Shown here: positions 1 through 9,795 of the stretch, piece by piece
Layout: each line of letters begins with the position of its first letter
Numbering within the stretch: position 1 is the stretch's first letter
NCBI RefSeq assembly: GCF_014230465.1
Contig: NZ_JAAXCY010000011.1
Span: 248,001-312,000, forward strand
Length of the DNA stretch: 64,000 nucleotides
Reading direction: 5' to 3'
From: Pseudomonas cremoris
GTDB lineage: Bacteria; Pseudomonadota; Gammaproteobacteria; Pseudomonadales; Pseudomonadaceae
The notes under the pieces: generated by a model
What the model saw: only the letters and a program-made list of their open reading frames with translations
Database searches by the model: none
Told to the model about the DNA's origin: nothing
Made by a program: the position numbers and the translations under genes

Positions 1-437
1 AGGGTGTTGACCTGCAACTGACCGGGCAAGTAACCGATGCCGTACGGGTGATCGGCGCCTTTGCCTACATCGACGCCGAGGTCACCAAAGGCGACAAAGC
101 CATTCCCGCCGGCAGCCGGATTCTCGGCGTGGCCAAGCGCAGCGGCAGTCTGTTGGGGGTGTATGAGTTCCAGGATGGCGCGTTGCGAGGGTCAGACCTG
201 GGGGCGGCGTTTACGTATGTGGGGGATCGCTCGGGGGAAGCGGGCACGCGCTTCGAGTTGCCGGCCTATCACACGGTGGATTTGCTGGCGCATTACAAGG
301 CGACAGACAACGTTACCGTAGGACTGAACCTCAATAACCTGTTCGATGAAAAGTATTACGAGCGGTCCTACAGCAGCTATTGGGTCAACCCTGGTGAACC
401 TCGCAATCTCACCGTCAGCCTGACCCTCAACCTGTAA
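1..437 (+). CDS. TonB-dependent siderophore receptor, C-terminal end (5' partial)
   Basis: Reading frame open from the window edge to a TAA at 435-437. It encodes the last strands of an outer-membrane 22-strand beta-barrel that takes up ferric siderophores with TonB energy. Visible family marks are the NNLFDEKYY segment (the usual N-L-F-D-K-Y motif about 30 residues before the end), the GEPRNLTVSLTLNL C-terminus typical of FpvA/FoxA-like receptors (the final residue is Leu rather than the more common Phe), and alternating hydrophobic strands. The plug domain and TonB box lie outside the window, so the ligand cannot be named. The gene converges on hemH with a REPIN between them. Family assignment is firm; substrate is unknown. 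Confidence 0.85.
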   Translation, partial: GVDLQLTGQVTDAVRVIGAFAYIDAEVTKGDKAIPAGSRILGVAKRSGSLLGVYEFQDGALRGSDLGAAFTYVGDRSGEAGTRFELPAYHTVDLLAHYKATDNVTVGLNLNNLFDEKYYERSYSSYWVNPGEPRNLTVSLTLNL

Positions 438-450
438 CACGGTAAAAAAA

Positions 451-540
451 TGTGGGAGCGGGCTTGCTCGCGAATGCGATGGATCAGTCAGACATTCAGT
501 GACTGACACTGCGCATTCGCGAGCAAGCCCGCTTCCACAT
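451..540. repeat. REPIN (inverted pair of REP sequences)
   Basis: Two oppositely oriented copies of the Pseudomonas REP core (GTGGGAGCGGGCTTGCTCGC and its complement) flank a 33-base spacer. The spacer holds a second inverted repeat, TCAGTCA/TGACTGA, at 484-490 and 500-506. The element lies between two convergent genes, where it could form a long hairpin and serve as a bidirectional 3' end. A second copy is at 12728-12818. REPINs are mobilised in trans by RAYT transposases; none is in this window. Confidence 0.9.
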
Positions 541-559
541 TGGTCCGCGCCAGACTTGG

Positions 560-1582
560 CTACAGCTTCGTGTCTGCCCGCTCACACAAAGTATTCAGCG
601 CCGCTGCCCACTGCGGATCATCATTCAGGCACGGCACCAGCACCAACTCCTCGCCTCCCGCCTCGCGGAACTGTTCCAGCCCACGATCCCCGATCTCTTC
701 CAGTGTCTCGATGCAATCGGCCACAAACGCCGGGCACATCACCAGCAGCTTTTTCACACCTTGCTGGGCCAGGGTTTCCAAGCGCGCTTCAGTATACGGT
801 TCGATCCACTTTGCCCGGCCCAAGCGTGATTGGAACGCCACCGACCACTTGTCCTCCGGCAGGCCCATGCGCGCCGCAAAGTCCCGCGCCACGCTGAAGC
901 ATTGCCCGCGATAACAGGTGGCGCGCACCTCAGGCGATGCGTTCACGCAGCAATCAGTCGCACCGTCGAAGGTATGCCCCGGGTTGAGCTTTTGCAGGTG
1001 CCGTTCCGGCAACCCGTGGAAGCTGAACAGCAGGTGATCATAGTCCTGCTGCAGGTGCGGCTTGGCACTGGCTACCAGAGCGTCGAGGTATTCGGGCTGG
1101 TCGTAGAACGGTTGCAGAATGGCAAATTGCAGATCGAGTTTTTTGTCGCGCACCACACGTCGTGCTTCTTCGACCACGGTGGTCACGGTGCTGTCGGCAA
1201 ACTGCGGATACAACGGCGCCAGGGTGACCTTGCGAATGCCTTGGGTGGCGAGACGGGTCAGCACGTTTTCAATGGACGGCTCGCCGTAGCGCATCGCCAA
1301 TTCCACTGGGCCGTGGGTCCACTGCGCGGTCATCTGCTGTTGCAGGCGACGGCTGAGCACCACCAGCGGCGAACCTTCGTCCCACCAGATCGACGCGTAG
1401 GCGTGGGCCGACTGCTCGGGACGCTTGATCAGGATCAGCGACACCAACAAGCGTCGCACCGGCCAAGGCAGGTCGATCACATAAGGGTCCATCAGAAACT
1501 GATTGAGGTAGCTGCGCACATCCGCCACCGAAGTGGACTTGGGCGAGCCCAGGTTGACCAGTAACAACGCGTGATCCGTCAT
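560..1582 (-). CDS. hemH: Ferrochelatase
   Basis: 340 aa, the normal length for proteobacterial HemH. It inserts Fe2+ into protoporphyrin IX in the last step of protoheme synthesis, at the cytoplasmic face of the membrane. Seen: N-terminal [10 protein letters not shown], the active-site segment SFHGLPERH (about residues 187-195, with His189 as the conserved metal-delivery/proton-acceptor histidine), and a C-terminal [15 protein letters not shown] block. The start ATG follows AGGATG. The gene lies 14 bp downstream of the TIGR01777 gene and is probably co-transcribed with it. In pseudomonads hemH sits beside the photolyase cluster, which fits a shared concern with photosensitising porphyrins (inference). 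Confidence 0.95.
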   Translation of the reverse strand: MTDHALLLVNLGSPKSTSVADVRSYLNQFLMDPYVIDLPWPVRRLLVSLILIKRPEQSAHAYASIWWDEGSPLVVLSRRLQQQMTAQWTHGPVELAMRYGEPSIENVLTRLATQGIRKVTLAPLYPQFADSTVTTVVEEARRVVRDKKLDLQFAILQPFYDQPEYLDALVASAKPHLQQDYDHLLFSFHGLPERHLQKLNPGHTFDGATDCCVNASPEVRATCYRGQCFSVARDFAARMGLPEDKWSVAFQSRLGRAKWIEPYTEARLETLAQQGVKKLLVMCPAFVADCIETLEEIGDRGLEQFREAGGEELVLVPCLNDDPQWAAALNTLCERADTKL

Positions 1583-1596
1583 GCAACATCCTATCT

Positions 1597-2496
1597 CTAG
1601 AGGCGGCTGGACAAGTCGTCCAGAGCCGCACGCAACTCAGTGAACTGGAAAGTGAAACCCGCCGCCAACAACCGCTCGGGCAGCGCCTTCTGCCCGCCCA
1701 GCAACAAACCGGACAACTCACCCAGGCCCACCTTCAACGCAAAGGCCGGCATCGGCATGAACGCCGGGCGGTGCAGCACTTGGCCCAAGGTCTTGGCGAA
1801 CTCGCGATTACGTACCGGGTGTGGCGCGCAGGCATTATAAGGACCGTTGGCATCAGGCTTGTGCAGAAGAAAATCAATCAGGGCGATTTGATCCTTGATA
1901 TGCACCCAAGGCATCCATTGCCGACCATCGCCGATCGGCCCGCCCAGCGCCAGCTTGAACGGCAATAGCAGCCGCGACAAAAAGCCACCCTCGGCTGCCA
2001 GTACCAACCCCGTGCGCACCAGCACCACACGAATGCCCAAGGCTTCGGCGCGCTGGGCGGTTTCTTCCCAGGCAACACACAGTTGGCTCGGGAAGTCGTC
2101 CCGTACGGGGCCACTGGCTTCGGTCAACTCACGCTCGCCACCGTCGCCGTACCAGCCCACGGCCGAACCGGAAATCAATACCGCCGGTTTTTGCTCAAGC
2201 CCTTCAAGCCACGCCAACAGGGTTTCGGTGAGGCTGATGCGGCTGCTCCACAACAACGCCTTGCGCTTGTGGGTCCAAGGCCGATCCGCGATGGGCGCAC
2301 CGGCGAGGTTAATGACCGCGTCTACCGGGCCGATAACCTGTTGTAAGCGGTCAACTCCCGACACCTGAGCGCCGCATACCTTGGCGACGTGTTCCGGGTG
2401 GCGGCTCCATACGGTCAGGCGATGGCCCTGCGCAAGCCAGTGTTGGCAAAGTTGGCGGCCGATCAGGCCAGTACCGCCGGTCAGCAAAATATGCAT
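1597..2496 (-). CDS. TIGR01777-family NAD(P)-binding epimerase-like protein
   Basis: 299 aa Rossmann-fold extended-SDR protein (YfcH/SDR39U1 type). The dinucleotide loop [13 protein letters not shown] is at residues 4-16, the family block [11 protein letters not shown] is about residues 111-121, and a C-terminal DUF1731-like end includes [11 protein letters not shown] strong GAGGAG ribosome site precedes the ATG. It is the first gene of a two-gene minus-strand unit with hemH. The biochemical reaction of this family is not established. It is divergent from the FAD-oxidoreductase unit, with the operator-like site at 2648-2671 about 150 bp upstream of its start. Confidence 0.88.
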   Translation of the reverse strand: MHILLTGGTGLIGRQLCQHWLAQGHRLTVWSRHPEHVAKVCGAQVSGVDRLQQVIGPVDAVINLAGAPIADRPWTHKRKALLWSSRISLTETLLAWLEGLEQKPAVLISGSAVGWYGDGGERELTEASGPVRDDFPSQLCVAWEETAQRAEALGIRVVLVRTGLVLAAEGGFLSRLLLPFKLALGGPIGDGRQWMPWVHIKDQIALIDFLLHKPDANGPYNACAPHPVRNREFAKTLGQVLHRPAFMPMPAFALKVGLGELSGLLLGGQKALPERLLAAGFTFQFTELRAALDDLSSRL

Positions 2497-2647
2497 GGGA
2501 CGCTCCTCATGTAACGTTCGCCGCCGATCACTGGTCTATTTTATATGCAGGGATCATTTGTAACCGGGCGTGGCATTTGTTTACGCATCTGGCTTAAGCC
2601 TCAGCTTTAACCATAGGTCACGCCGTAAGAACTGGTACGCCAAAACT

Positions 2648-2671
2648 TATACCAAAAAACAATATTGTACA
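2648..2671. promoter_or_regulatory. LitR/CarH-type operator, upstream copy
   Basis: TATACC-N12-TGTACA, one base away from the T(G/A)TACA-N12-T(G/A)TACA pattern known for MerR-family light regulators. It lies 50 bp before the FAD-oxidoreductase start. A weak -35/-10 pair (TTGTAC at 2665-2670, 17-base spacer, TAGTCT at 2688-2693) overlaps the right half-site, so binding would block the promoter. Its resemblance to the two perfect sites at 3935 and 3985 supports one regulator for both units. Confidence 0.6.
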
Positions 2672-2690
2672 GCTATTGGTGTCGGCGTAG

Positions 2691-3919
<1,229 letters not shown>

Positions 3920-3934
3920 CCCCGCCGCAAAACC

Positions 3935-3958
3935 TGTACAAATAATTTGACTTGTACA
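3935..3958. promoter_or_regulatory. LitR/CarH-type operator 1 (perfect)
   Basis: TGTACA-N12-TGTACA with two perfect, individually palindromic half-sites. It overlaps the -35 hexamer and spacer of the predicted promoter, a position that would repress. It matches the consensus reported for LitR/PplR and CarH-type MerR regulators (known from the family); the likely ligand is the MerR protein encoded at 4994-5911 (inference). Confidence 0.8.
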
Positions 3959-3974
3959 GCATCAAACCTATGAT
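3947..3974 (+). promoter_or_regulatory. Predicted promoter of the photolyase/lipid operon
   Basis: TTGACT (-35, 3947-3952), a 16-base spacer and TATGAT (-10, 3969-3974) form a good vegetative-type promoter. Both operators frame it: site 1 covers the -35 and spacer, and site 2 starts about 10 bases after the -10, near the expected transcription start. The arrangement fits repression by two bound dimers or a loop. Confidence 0.6.
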
Positions 3975-3984
3975 GAGATTTAGT

Positions 3985-4008
3985 TGTACAAGCTTTCGAT
4001 CTTGTACA
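3985..4008. promoter_or_regulatory. LitR/CarH-type operator 2 (perfect)
   Basis: A second perfect TGTACA-N12-TGTACA, offset exactly 50 bp from operator 1 (about five helical turns, hence the same face of the DNA). It ends 22 bp before the ybgA-like start codon. Two perfect copies in 75 bp of intergenic DNA cannot reasonably be chance. Confidence 0.8.
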
Positions 4009-4030
4009 GGAATCTTGCAGAGGTTCGACC

Positions 4031-4990
4031 ATGTCCAGCACCCACAAACCGAAGATCGCGATCAGCGCCTGCCTGCTGGGCGAGAACGTGCGCTTCAACG
4101 GCGGACATAAACAATCCCTGCTGTGCAGCCAGACCCTCGCCGACTACTTCGACTTTGTGCCGTTGTGCCCAGAGGTCGCCATTGGCCTGGGCATTCCCCG
4201 TGAGCCGATACGCCTGGTGGGCGACCCGGCGCATCCGCAAGCCGTGGGCACCGTGCACCGCGAACTGAATGTGACCCAGCCACTGGATGATTACGGCCAG
4301 CAGATGGCCACGGAACACACCGACCTGTGCGGCTACATCTTCATGCAGAAATCGCCGTCCTGTGGCCTGGAACGGGTCAAGGTCTACCGCGACAACGGCA
4401 CCCCGGTGGACGGCGGCGGGCGCGGCATCTACGCCCAGGCCTTTTGCACACGCCACCCCAACCTACCCGTCGAAGAGGACGGCCGGCTGAATGACCCGGT
4501 GCTGCGCGAAAATTTCCTGACCCGCGTTTTTGTCTACGCCAGCTGGCAACAGCTGCTCGCCGAAGGCCTGACCCGCCACCGCCTGCTGGCCTTTCACTCG
4601 CGCTACAAATACTTGCTGATGGCCCACAGCCCGGCGCATTACAAAAGCCTCGGCCACTTGCTGGGCAGCATGGGCAAGGATGCCAACCTCGATGAGCTGG
4701 CCGCCTGTTATTTCAGCGAGCTGATGACCGGCCTCAGCAAGTGCGCCACCCGTGGCACCCACACCAACGTGCTGCAACACATCAGTGGCTACCTCAAGCA
4801 GGTCATCAGCGCCGACGACAAACAGGAAATGCAGACCGTCATCGGCCAGTACCGCCACGGCATCGTGCCGCTGGTGGTGCCGTTGACCTTGCTTAAACAC
4901 CACTTTCGCCAACACCCGGACCGCTACATCGCGCAGCAGGCCTACCTGCAACCGCACCCGGAAAATCTCAGCCTGCGTAACGCGATCTAA
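4031..4990 (+). CDS. YbgA family protein (DUF523 + DUF1722)
   Basis: 319 aa, two domains. The N-terminal DUF523 (about 1-150) has ISACLLGENVRFNGGHK and KSPSCGLERVKVY with the conserved cysteines. The C-terminal DUF1722 (about 180-300) has LLAFHSRYKYLLMAHSPAHY. In many bacteria the same fusion lies beside the photolyase gene, as here. Its function is unsettled; a thiouracil-desulfurase-like role has been discussed for DUF523. It is the first gene of the operon after the double operator; the start ATG follows CAGAGG. Confidence 0.88.
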   Translation: MSSTHKPKIAISACLLGENVRFNGGHKQSLLCSQTLADYFDFVPLCPEVAIGLGIPREPIRLVGDPAHPQAVGTVHRELNVTQPLDDYGQQMATEHTDLCGYIFMQKSPSCGLERVKVYRDNGTPVDGGGRGIYAQAFCTRHPNLPVEEDGRLNDPVLRENFLTRVFVYASWQQLLAEGLTRHRLLAFHSRYKYLLMAHSPAHYKSLGHLLGSMGKDANLDELAACYFSELMTGLSKCATRGTHTNVLQHISGYLKQVISADDKQEMQTVIGQYRHGIVPLVVPLTLLKHHFRQHPDRYIAQQAYLQPHPENLSLRNAI

Positions 4991-4993
4991 CCC

Positions 4994-5911
4994 ATGAAAG
5001 CAGCCCTGCAAGAAGACCTCACCCAAGCCATCGAAGACGGCTGGCTGCCGATCCGCGAAGTGGCGCGCCAGACCGGCGTCAACGCCGTGACCCTGCGCGC
5101 GTGGGAGCGCCGCTATGGCCTGATCGTGCCCCAGCGCACGCCCAAGGGCCATCGACTGTTCAGCGATGAACATGTGCAACGCATCCACACCATCCTCACC
5201 TGGCTCAATCGCGGCGTGCCGGTCAGCCAGGTCAAAGGCTTGATCGATTCCGCCCAGCCGATTCCCGATGCGGTAGAGAACGAATGGCACACCTTGCGCC
5301 AAAACCTGGTGCAAGCCATCAGCGAACTGGCCGAACGCCGGGTCGACGATGCCTTCAACCAAGCCATGGCGCTCTATCCGCCACGCACCCTGTGCGAGCA
5401 ACTACTGCTGCCGCTGCTGCATGAACTGGAACAACGCTGGCAGGGCCAGTTTGGCGCGCAGATGGAACGGGTATTTTTCCTGTCCTGGCTGCGCAGCAAG
5501 TTTGGGGCGCGCATCTATCACAACAACCGCCAATTGCAGGGGCCGGCGTTGCTGCTGGTCAACCAGTCCGACCTCCCTCTGGAACCGCATTTGTGGCTGA
5601 GCGCCTGGCTGGCCAGCAGCGACAACTGCCCGGTGGAAGTGTTCGACTGGCCGCTGCCCGCCGGCGAGCTGGGCCTGGCGGTGGAACACCTGCAACCGCG
5701 CGCCGTGCTGATGTATTCAAGCAAGGCGCTCCACCTGTCGGCATTCGCAAAACTTCTGGGCGGCGTCAGTTGCCCAAAGTTGATAGTCGGACCAACGGTA
5801 TGCATCCACCAGGCCGAGTTGGCCGTATTAACCCGTGACACCCCTGAATTGTTCGTGGCCGAAGACCCACTGTCGGCCCACCAGATACTGATCCAGCGTG
5901 GACTTCTTTAA
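4994..5911 (+). CDS. MerR-family regulator, class II LitR/PplR-like
   Basis: 305 aa. The N-terminal winged helix (about residues 15-85) contains the family signature LRAWERRYGLIVPQRTPKGHR. The rest resembles the helical plus Rossmann-like half of CarH/LitR, but the cobalamin motif DxHxxG is absent and the lower-ligand Glu-His pair appears as Glu-Arg (MERVFF). That matches class II LitR proteins of pseudomonads (PplR), which do not bind B12 and are reported to act with short LOV photoreceptors. It is encoded within the operon it probably represses, 3 bp after the ybgA-like gene, with the photolyase ATG immediately after its stop. No LOV gene is in this window. Confidence 0.85.
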   Translation: MKAALQEDLTQAIEDGWLPIREVARQTGVNAVTLRAWERRYGLIVPQRTPKGHRLFSDEHVQRIHTILTWLNRGVPVSQVKGLIDSAQPIPDAVENEWHTLRQNLVQAISELAERRVDDAFNQAMALYPPRTLCEQLLLPLLHELEQRWQGQFGAQMERVFFLSWLRSKFGARIYHNNRQLQGPALLLVNQSDLPLEPHLWLSAWLASSDNCPVEVFDWPLPAGELGLAVEHLQPRAVLMYSSKALHLSAFAKLLGGVSCPKLIVGPTVCIHQAELAVLTRDTPELFVAEDPLSAHQILIQRGLL

Positions 5912-7357
5912 ATGCATTTGATCTGGCTGCGCACCGACCTGCGCCTACACGACAACACCGCCCTGGCCGCCGCGAGCCAGCGGGGCCCGATCGCGGCCGT
6001 TTACCTGATCACGCCTGAGCAGTGGCGGGCCCACGACGATGCGCCGTGCAAAGTGGATTTCTGGCTGCGTAATGTGCAGCACCTGAGCCAAGCGCTGGCT
6101 GATCTGAATATCCCGCTGCTGATCCGCACCACACCGACTTGGGACCAGGCGCCAGCCGTGTTGAGCCAGTTGTGCCGCGAGCTGTCGGTGGAGTCGGTGC
6201 ACGTCAACGAGGAGTACGGCATCCACGAGAGCCGTCGCGATGCGGCCGTGTCCAAGGCATTGGAAGCCGACGGTGTGAGCTTCCACAGCTACCTGGACCA
6301 ACTGTTTTTCCAACCCGGCAGCGTGCTGACCAAGACCGGCACGTATTTCCAGGTGTTCAGCCAGTTCCGCAAGGTTTGCTACACCCGCCTGCACAGCAGC
6401 TTGCCGCGCCTGGTGGCTACGCCGAAGGCCCAGGCAAAACTCGCGATAAAGGGCGACACCGTGCCGCAAACCGTCGAGGGCTTCGAACCGCCCAGCGACA
6501 CGCTGCGCGTCCTCTGGCCAGCCGGTGAAGATGAAGCCCGCCGCCGTCTCGAGGCCTTCGCCGACCAGCAGATCAGCTATTACAAGGACGAACGCGACTT
6601 CCCCGCCAAGCCCGGCACCAGCCAGCTCTCGGCGTACCTTGCCGCCGGCGTGGTTTCGCCGCGCCAGTGCCTGCATGCCGCCCTGCAAACCAATCAGGGT
6701 GAATTCGAAAGCGGTGACACGGGCGCCATCACCTGGATCAACGAGCTGCTGTGGCGCGAGTTCTACAAACATATCCTGGTGGGCTACCCACGGGTGTCTC
6801 GCCACCGCGCATTCCGCCCCGAAACCGAAGCGGTCGCCTGGCGCGATGCCCCTAAGGATCTCGCCGCCTGGCAGGAGGCCCGCACCGGCTTGCCGATCAT
6901 TGACGCGGCCATGCGCCAATTGCTCGAAACCGGCTGGATGCACAACCGCCTGCGCATGGTGGTGGCGATGTTCCTCACCAAGAATTTGCTGATCGACTGG
7001 CGCGAAGGCGAGCGCTTCTTCATGCGCCACCTGATCGACGGCGACTTGGCCGCCAACAACGGCGGGTGGCAGTGGAGCTCATCCACCGGCACCGACTCAG
7101 CGCCGTATTTCCGGATTTTCAGCCCGCTGAGCCAATCGGAAAAATTCGACAGCGAAGGCGTCTTCATCAAGCACTGGCTGCCGGAGCTGGCCGCGCTGAA
7201 TAAAAAAGACGTGCACAACCCCGAAGCAGTCGGCGGATTGTTTGGCGTGGCCGACTACCCGCGAGCCATCGTCGACCTGAAAAAATCCCGCGAACGCGCC
7301 TTGGCCGCCTTCCGCAGCCTGCCGTCGCGCGAAGCCGCCGGAGGCATTCATGAGTGA
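5912..7357 (+). CDS. phrB: Deoxyribodipyrimidine photolyase (class I CPD)
   Basis: 481 aa, the usual length. It splits cyclobutane pyrimidine dimers using blue light, with FADH- as catalyst and an antenna chromophore. Seen: N-terminal HLIWLRTDLRLHDNTAL antenna-domain start, ELLWREFYKHIL, and the C-terminal FAD/DNA-binding signatures TGWMHNRLRMVVAMFLTKN and NNGGWQWSSSTGTDSAPYFR with the conserved Trp/Asn/Asp residues. The start codon abuts the regulator's stop and the 3' end overlaps the NTF2-like gene by 8 bp, so expression is bound to the light operon. Confidence 0.97.
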   Translation: MHLIWLRTDLRLHDNTALAAASQRGPIAAVYLITPEQWRAHDDAPCKVDFWLRNVQHLSQALADLNIPLLIRTTPTWDQAPAVLSQLCRELSVESVHVNEEYGIHESRRDAAVSKALEADGVSFHSYLDQLFFQPGSVLTKTGTYFQVFSQFRKVCYTRLHSSLPRLVATPKAQAKLAIKGDTVPQTVEGFEPPSDTLRVLWPAGEDEARRRLEAFADQQISYYKDERDFPAKPGTSQLSAYLAAGVVSPRQCLHAALQTNQGEFESGDTGAITWINELLWREFYKHILVGYPRVSRHRAFRPETEAVAWRDAPKDLAAWQEARTGLPIIDAAMRQLLETGWMHNRLRMVVAMFLTKNLLIDWREGERFFMRHLIDGDLAANNGGWQWSSSTGTDSAPYFRIFSPLSQSEKFDSEGVFIKHWLPELAALNKKDVHNPEAVGGLFGVADYPRAIVDLKKSRERALAAFRSLPSREAAGGIHE

Positions 7358-7772
7358 CTTCCTGCGCCGGTTCGCCCAAGCCTTCGCCACGCTGGACAAG
7401 CACAACCTGCACCTGCTCGACAGCTTGTACAGTCAGGACATCGCCTTTGCCGACCCGTTGCATGAAGTGCATGGCCTGCCTGCCATGCACCGCTACTTCG
7501 CCGAGCTGTACAGCAATGTCAGCCAGCTACGCTTCGACTTTTACGGTTTCGACCAGGTGGCCGAAGGCGAAGGTTACCTACGTTGGAAGATGAGTTTTTG
7601 CCACCCGCGCCTGGCCAACGGCAAGGTGATCCGGGTTGAAGGTTGTTCTCACTTGATGTGGCGCGACAAGGTCTACCGCCACCGCGACTATTTCGATGCC
7701 GGCGCCATGTTGTATGAACACTTGCCCGTGCTGGGCAATGTCGTCGGCTGGCTGAAAAGGAGAATGGCATGA
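7350..7772 (+). CDS. NTF2-like (SnoaL-fold) protein
   Basis: 140 aa, cone-like alpha+beta fold of the SnoaL/NTF2 superfamily. Seen: an N-terminal helix FAQAFATLDKHNLHLLDSLYSQDIAFADPLHEVHG-type opening (residues 6-41), then strands including LRFDFYGFDQV and the closing YRHRDYFDAGAMLYEHLP. Such proteins act as small-molecule enzymes or accessory subunits; no catalytic assignment is possible here. GGAGG precedes the ATG. It overlaps phrB by 8 bp and the SDR gene by 4 bp. The same protein recurs in LitR-controlled operons (family knowledge), suggesting a role in lipid or chromophore modification. Confidence 0.8.
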   Translation: MSDFLRRFAQAFATLDKHNLHLLDSLYSQDIAFADPLHEVHGLPAMHRYFAELYSNVSQLRFDFYGFDQVAEGEGYLRWKMSFCHPRLANGKVIRVEGCSHLMWRDKVYRHRDYFDAGAMLYEHLPVLGNVVGWLKRRMA

Positions 7773-8551
7773 ACGCACCGACGCCCCGTCGTTATTGGCT
7801 GACCGGCGCCAGCAGTGGTATCGGTGCCGCGCTGGCCATCGAGCTGCTCAACAGCGGCGCTCATGTTGCCGTGAGTTCCCGCTCCAAAGGCCCTTTGGAC
7901 ACGCTGGCCGCACACTATCCGGGCCAGGTGCTGGTGGTGGCCGGCGACCTGACCAACAGCCAGACCGTGCGTGAAATCGGCGAACAGATCCAGGCGGCCT
8001 GGGGCGCGCTGGACACCGTGATCCTGAACGCCGGCACCTGTGAATATGTCGACGCCAAGCAATTTGATTCATCGATCATCGAGCACGTGGTGCGCACCAA
8101 CCTGCTGGCCAGCAGTTACTGCATCGAGGCCGCCTTGCCGTTGCTGCGCGCGGGTCGCACGCCTCATCTGGTAGGCGTCGCGAGTGCGGTGACCTACCTG
8201 CCGATGCCGCGCGCCGAAGCCTACGGCGCGTCGAAGGCAGGCCTGCGCTACCTATTCGAATCCCTGCGTATCAGCCTGTCACCGGAAAACATCGACGTGA
8301 CGGTGGTCAGCCCGGGGTTTGTCGACACGCCATTGACCGAACGCAACGACTTCCCGATGCCCTTGAGCTGGCCGGCGGACAAGGCTGCGCGACATATCTT
8401 CGCCAAGCTGGAAAAGCGTCCGCTGGAAATCGCCTTTCCCGCGCTGTTCATCGCCACCCTGTGGCCGCTGTCGAAGTTGCCCAACCGCGCCCAGCTGATC
8501 ATCGGCAAACGCATGCTGCGTAGCCCGCCACCGAAAAAGGACGACCTGTGA
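7769..8551 (+). CDS. Short-chain dehydrogenase/reductase
   Basis: 260 aa classical SDR. Cofactor motif TGASSGIGAALA is at residues 12-23, NAG at about 91-93, and the catalytic YGASKAG (YxxxK) at about 152-158. The C-terminus is longer and hydrophobic (FPALFIATLWPLSKLP), resembling SDRs that act on lipids at the membrane. It has an AGGAG ribosome site and 4-bp overlaps on both sides. It probably oxidises or reduces an acyl-chain intermediate of the operon's pathway; that is inference from context. Confidence 0.88.
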   Translation: MNAPTPRRYWLTGASSGIGAALAIELLNSGAHVAVSSRSKGPLDTLAAHYPGQVLVVAGDLTNSQTVREIGEQIQAAWGALDTVILNAGTCEYVDAKQFDSSIIEHVVRTNLLASSYCIEAALPLLRAGRTPHLVGVASAVTYLPMPRAEAYGASKAGLRYLFESLRISLSPENIDVTVVSPGFVDTPLTERNDFPMPLSWPADKAARHIFAKLEKRPLEIAFPALFIATLWPLSKLPNRAQLIIGKRMLRSPPPKKDDL

Positions 8552-9795
8552 AGATCGCCATTATCGGCAGCGGCATCGCCGGACTGACCAGCGCCTACCT
8601 GCTCAGCCGCCAGCATGAGATCACGCTGTTCGAAGCGGGCGACCGTATCGGCGGGCACACCCACACGGTCAATGTCACCGTCGAGGGTAAACGCTATGCG
8701 GTGGACACCGGTTTTATCGTGTTCAACGACTGGACCTACCCCAACTTCATCCGTCTGCTGGGGCAGATCGGGGTCAAGTTCAAACCCACCGAGATGAGCT
8801 TTTCGGTGTGCGACGAACAGACCGGGCTCGAGTACAACGGCAACAACCTCAACAGCCTGTTTGCCCAGCGTCGCAATATCCTGTCGCCGGGGTTTTGGGG
8901 CATGTTGCGCGACATCCTGCGCTTCAACCGCCAGGCGCCGCTGGACCTGCAAGAGCAGCGCATCAGCGCCGAGATGACCCTGGGCGACTACCTCAACGCG
9001 GGCGGCTACGGCGAACGATTTGTCAGGCATTACATCGTGCCGATGGGCGCGGCGATCTGGTCGATGTCCCTGGCGGACATGCTCGGCTTTCCATTGCAAT
9101 TTTTTGTGCGTTTCTTCAAGAACCACGGGTTGCTCTCGGTGAGCAATCGCCCGCAATGGTGCGTGATCGAGGGCGGCTCCAGCAGCTATATCGAGCCGCT
9201 GACCCGCCGCTTTCGCGAACAGATCCGCCTCAACTGCCCTGTGGATAAAGTCGAGCGTACCGGCGACGGCGTGGTTATCCACAGCCCAGCTGGCAGCGAG
9301 GCCTTTGACCGCGTGGTGTTTGCCTGTCACAGCGACCAGGCCCTGGCGTTGCTCGCCGACCCCAGCCAGGCCGAGCAAGAGATCCTTGGCGCCCTCCCCT
9401 ATGCCGACAACGACGTGGTGCTGCACACCGACACCCGCCTGCTGCCCGACCGCAAACTGGCCTGGGCCAGCTGGAATTACCGGCTGAGCGGAAACGCCCA
9501 GACCCAGGCGGCGGTCACCTATGACATGAACATCCTGCAAGGTATCGACAGCGACACCACCTTTTGCGTCAGCCTCAACCAGACGTCGGCGATCAACCCG
9601 CTGAAAGTGCTGGCTCGCTACACCTACGCCCACCCGCAATACAGCCTCGCGGCGGTGGCGGCCCAAGCACGTTGGGAAGAATTGTTCGGCACCCGCAACA
9701 CCTTTTACTGCGGCGCTTACTGGGCTAACGGCTTTCACGAAGACGGCGTGGTCAGCGCCCTGCGCGTGGCCCAAGCGTTCGGGGAAAGCCTGTGA
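8548..9795 (+). CDS. FAD-dependent amine oxidase-type oxidoreductase of the lipid operon
   Basis: 415 aa with GTG start. The N-terminal flavin motif is KIAIIGSGIAGLTSAYLLS, then FEAGDRIGGHTHTV, and the C-terminal CGAYWANGFHEDGVVSALRVA closes the FAD site as in COG2907 proteins. COG2907 genes characteristically sit with DUF1365 and a cyclopropane-fatty-acid-synthase-like gene, exactly as here. By that context it probably desaturates or oxidises a methylated acyl chain. In Rhodobacter a comparable flavin enzyme/methyltransferase pair belongs to the furan-fatty-acid pathway; I do not assign an individual ufa name. Confidence 0.88.
   Translation: MKIAIIGSGIAGLTSAYLLSRQHEITLFEAGDRIGGHTHTVNVTVEGKRYAVDTGFIVFNDWTYPNFIRLLGQIGVKFKPTEMSFSVCDEQTGLEYNGNNLNSLFAQRRNILSPGFWGMLRDILRFNRQAPLDLQEQRISAEMTLGDYLNAGGYGERFVRHYIVPMGAAIWSMSLADMLGFPLQFFVRFFKNHGLLSVSNRPQWCVIEGGSSSYIEPLTRRFREQIRLNCPVDKVERTGDGVVIHSPAGSEAFDRVVFACHSDQALALLADPSQAEQEILGALPYADNDVVLHTDTRLLPDRKLAWASWNYRLSGNAQTQAAVTYDMNILQGIDSDTTFCVSLNQTSAINPLKVLARYTYAHPQYSLAAVAAQARWEELFGTRNTFYCGAYWANGFHEDGVVSALRVAQAFGESL

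Noticed and set aside
499..914. Plus-strand open frames over hemH
   Set aside because: They are antisense to a complete ferrochelatase, Pro/Ser/Arg-rich, and lack any family signature; a high-GC shadow effect.
2559..2583. A further TGTAAC-N12/13-TGTTTA site as a fourth light operator
   Set aside because: The right half matches only with a 13-base spacer and two changed bases; too weak beside the other three sites.
7420..7520. TGTACA repeats inside the NTF2-like gene (CTTGTACAG, CTGTACAGC) as internal operators
   Set aside because: They lie in coding sequence as ordinary Leu-Tyr codons and are not 12 bases apart.
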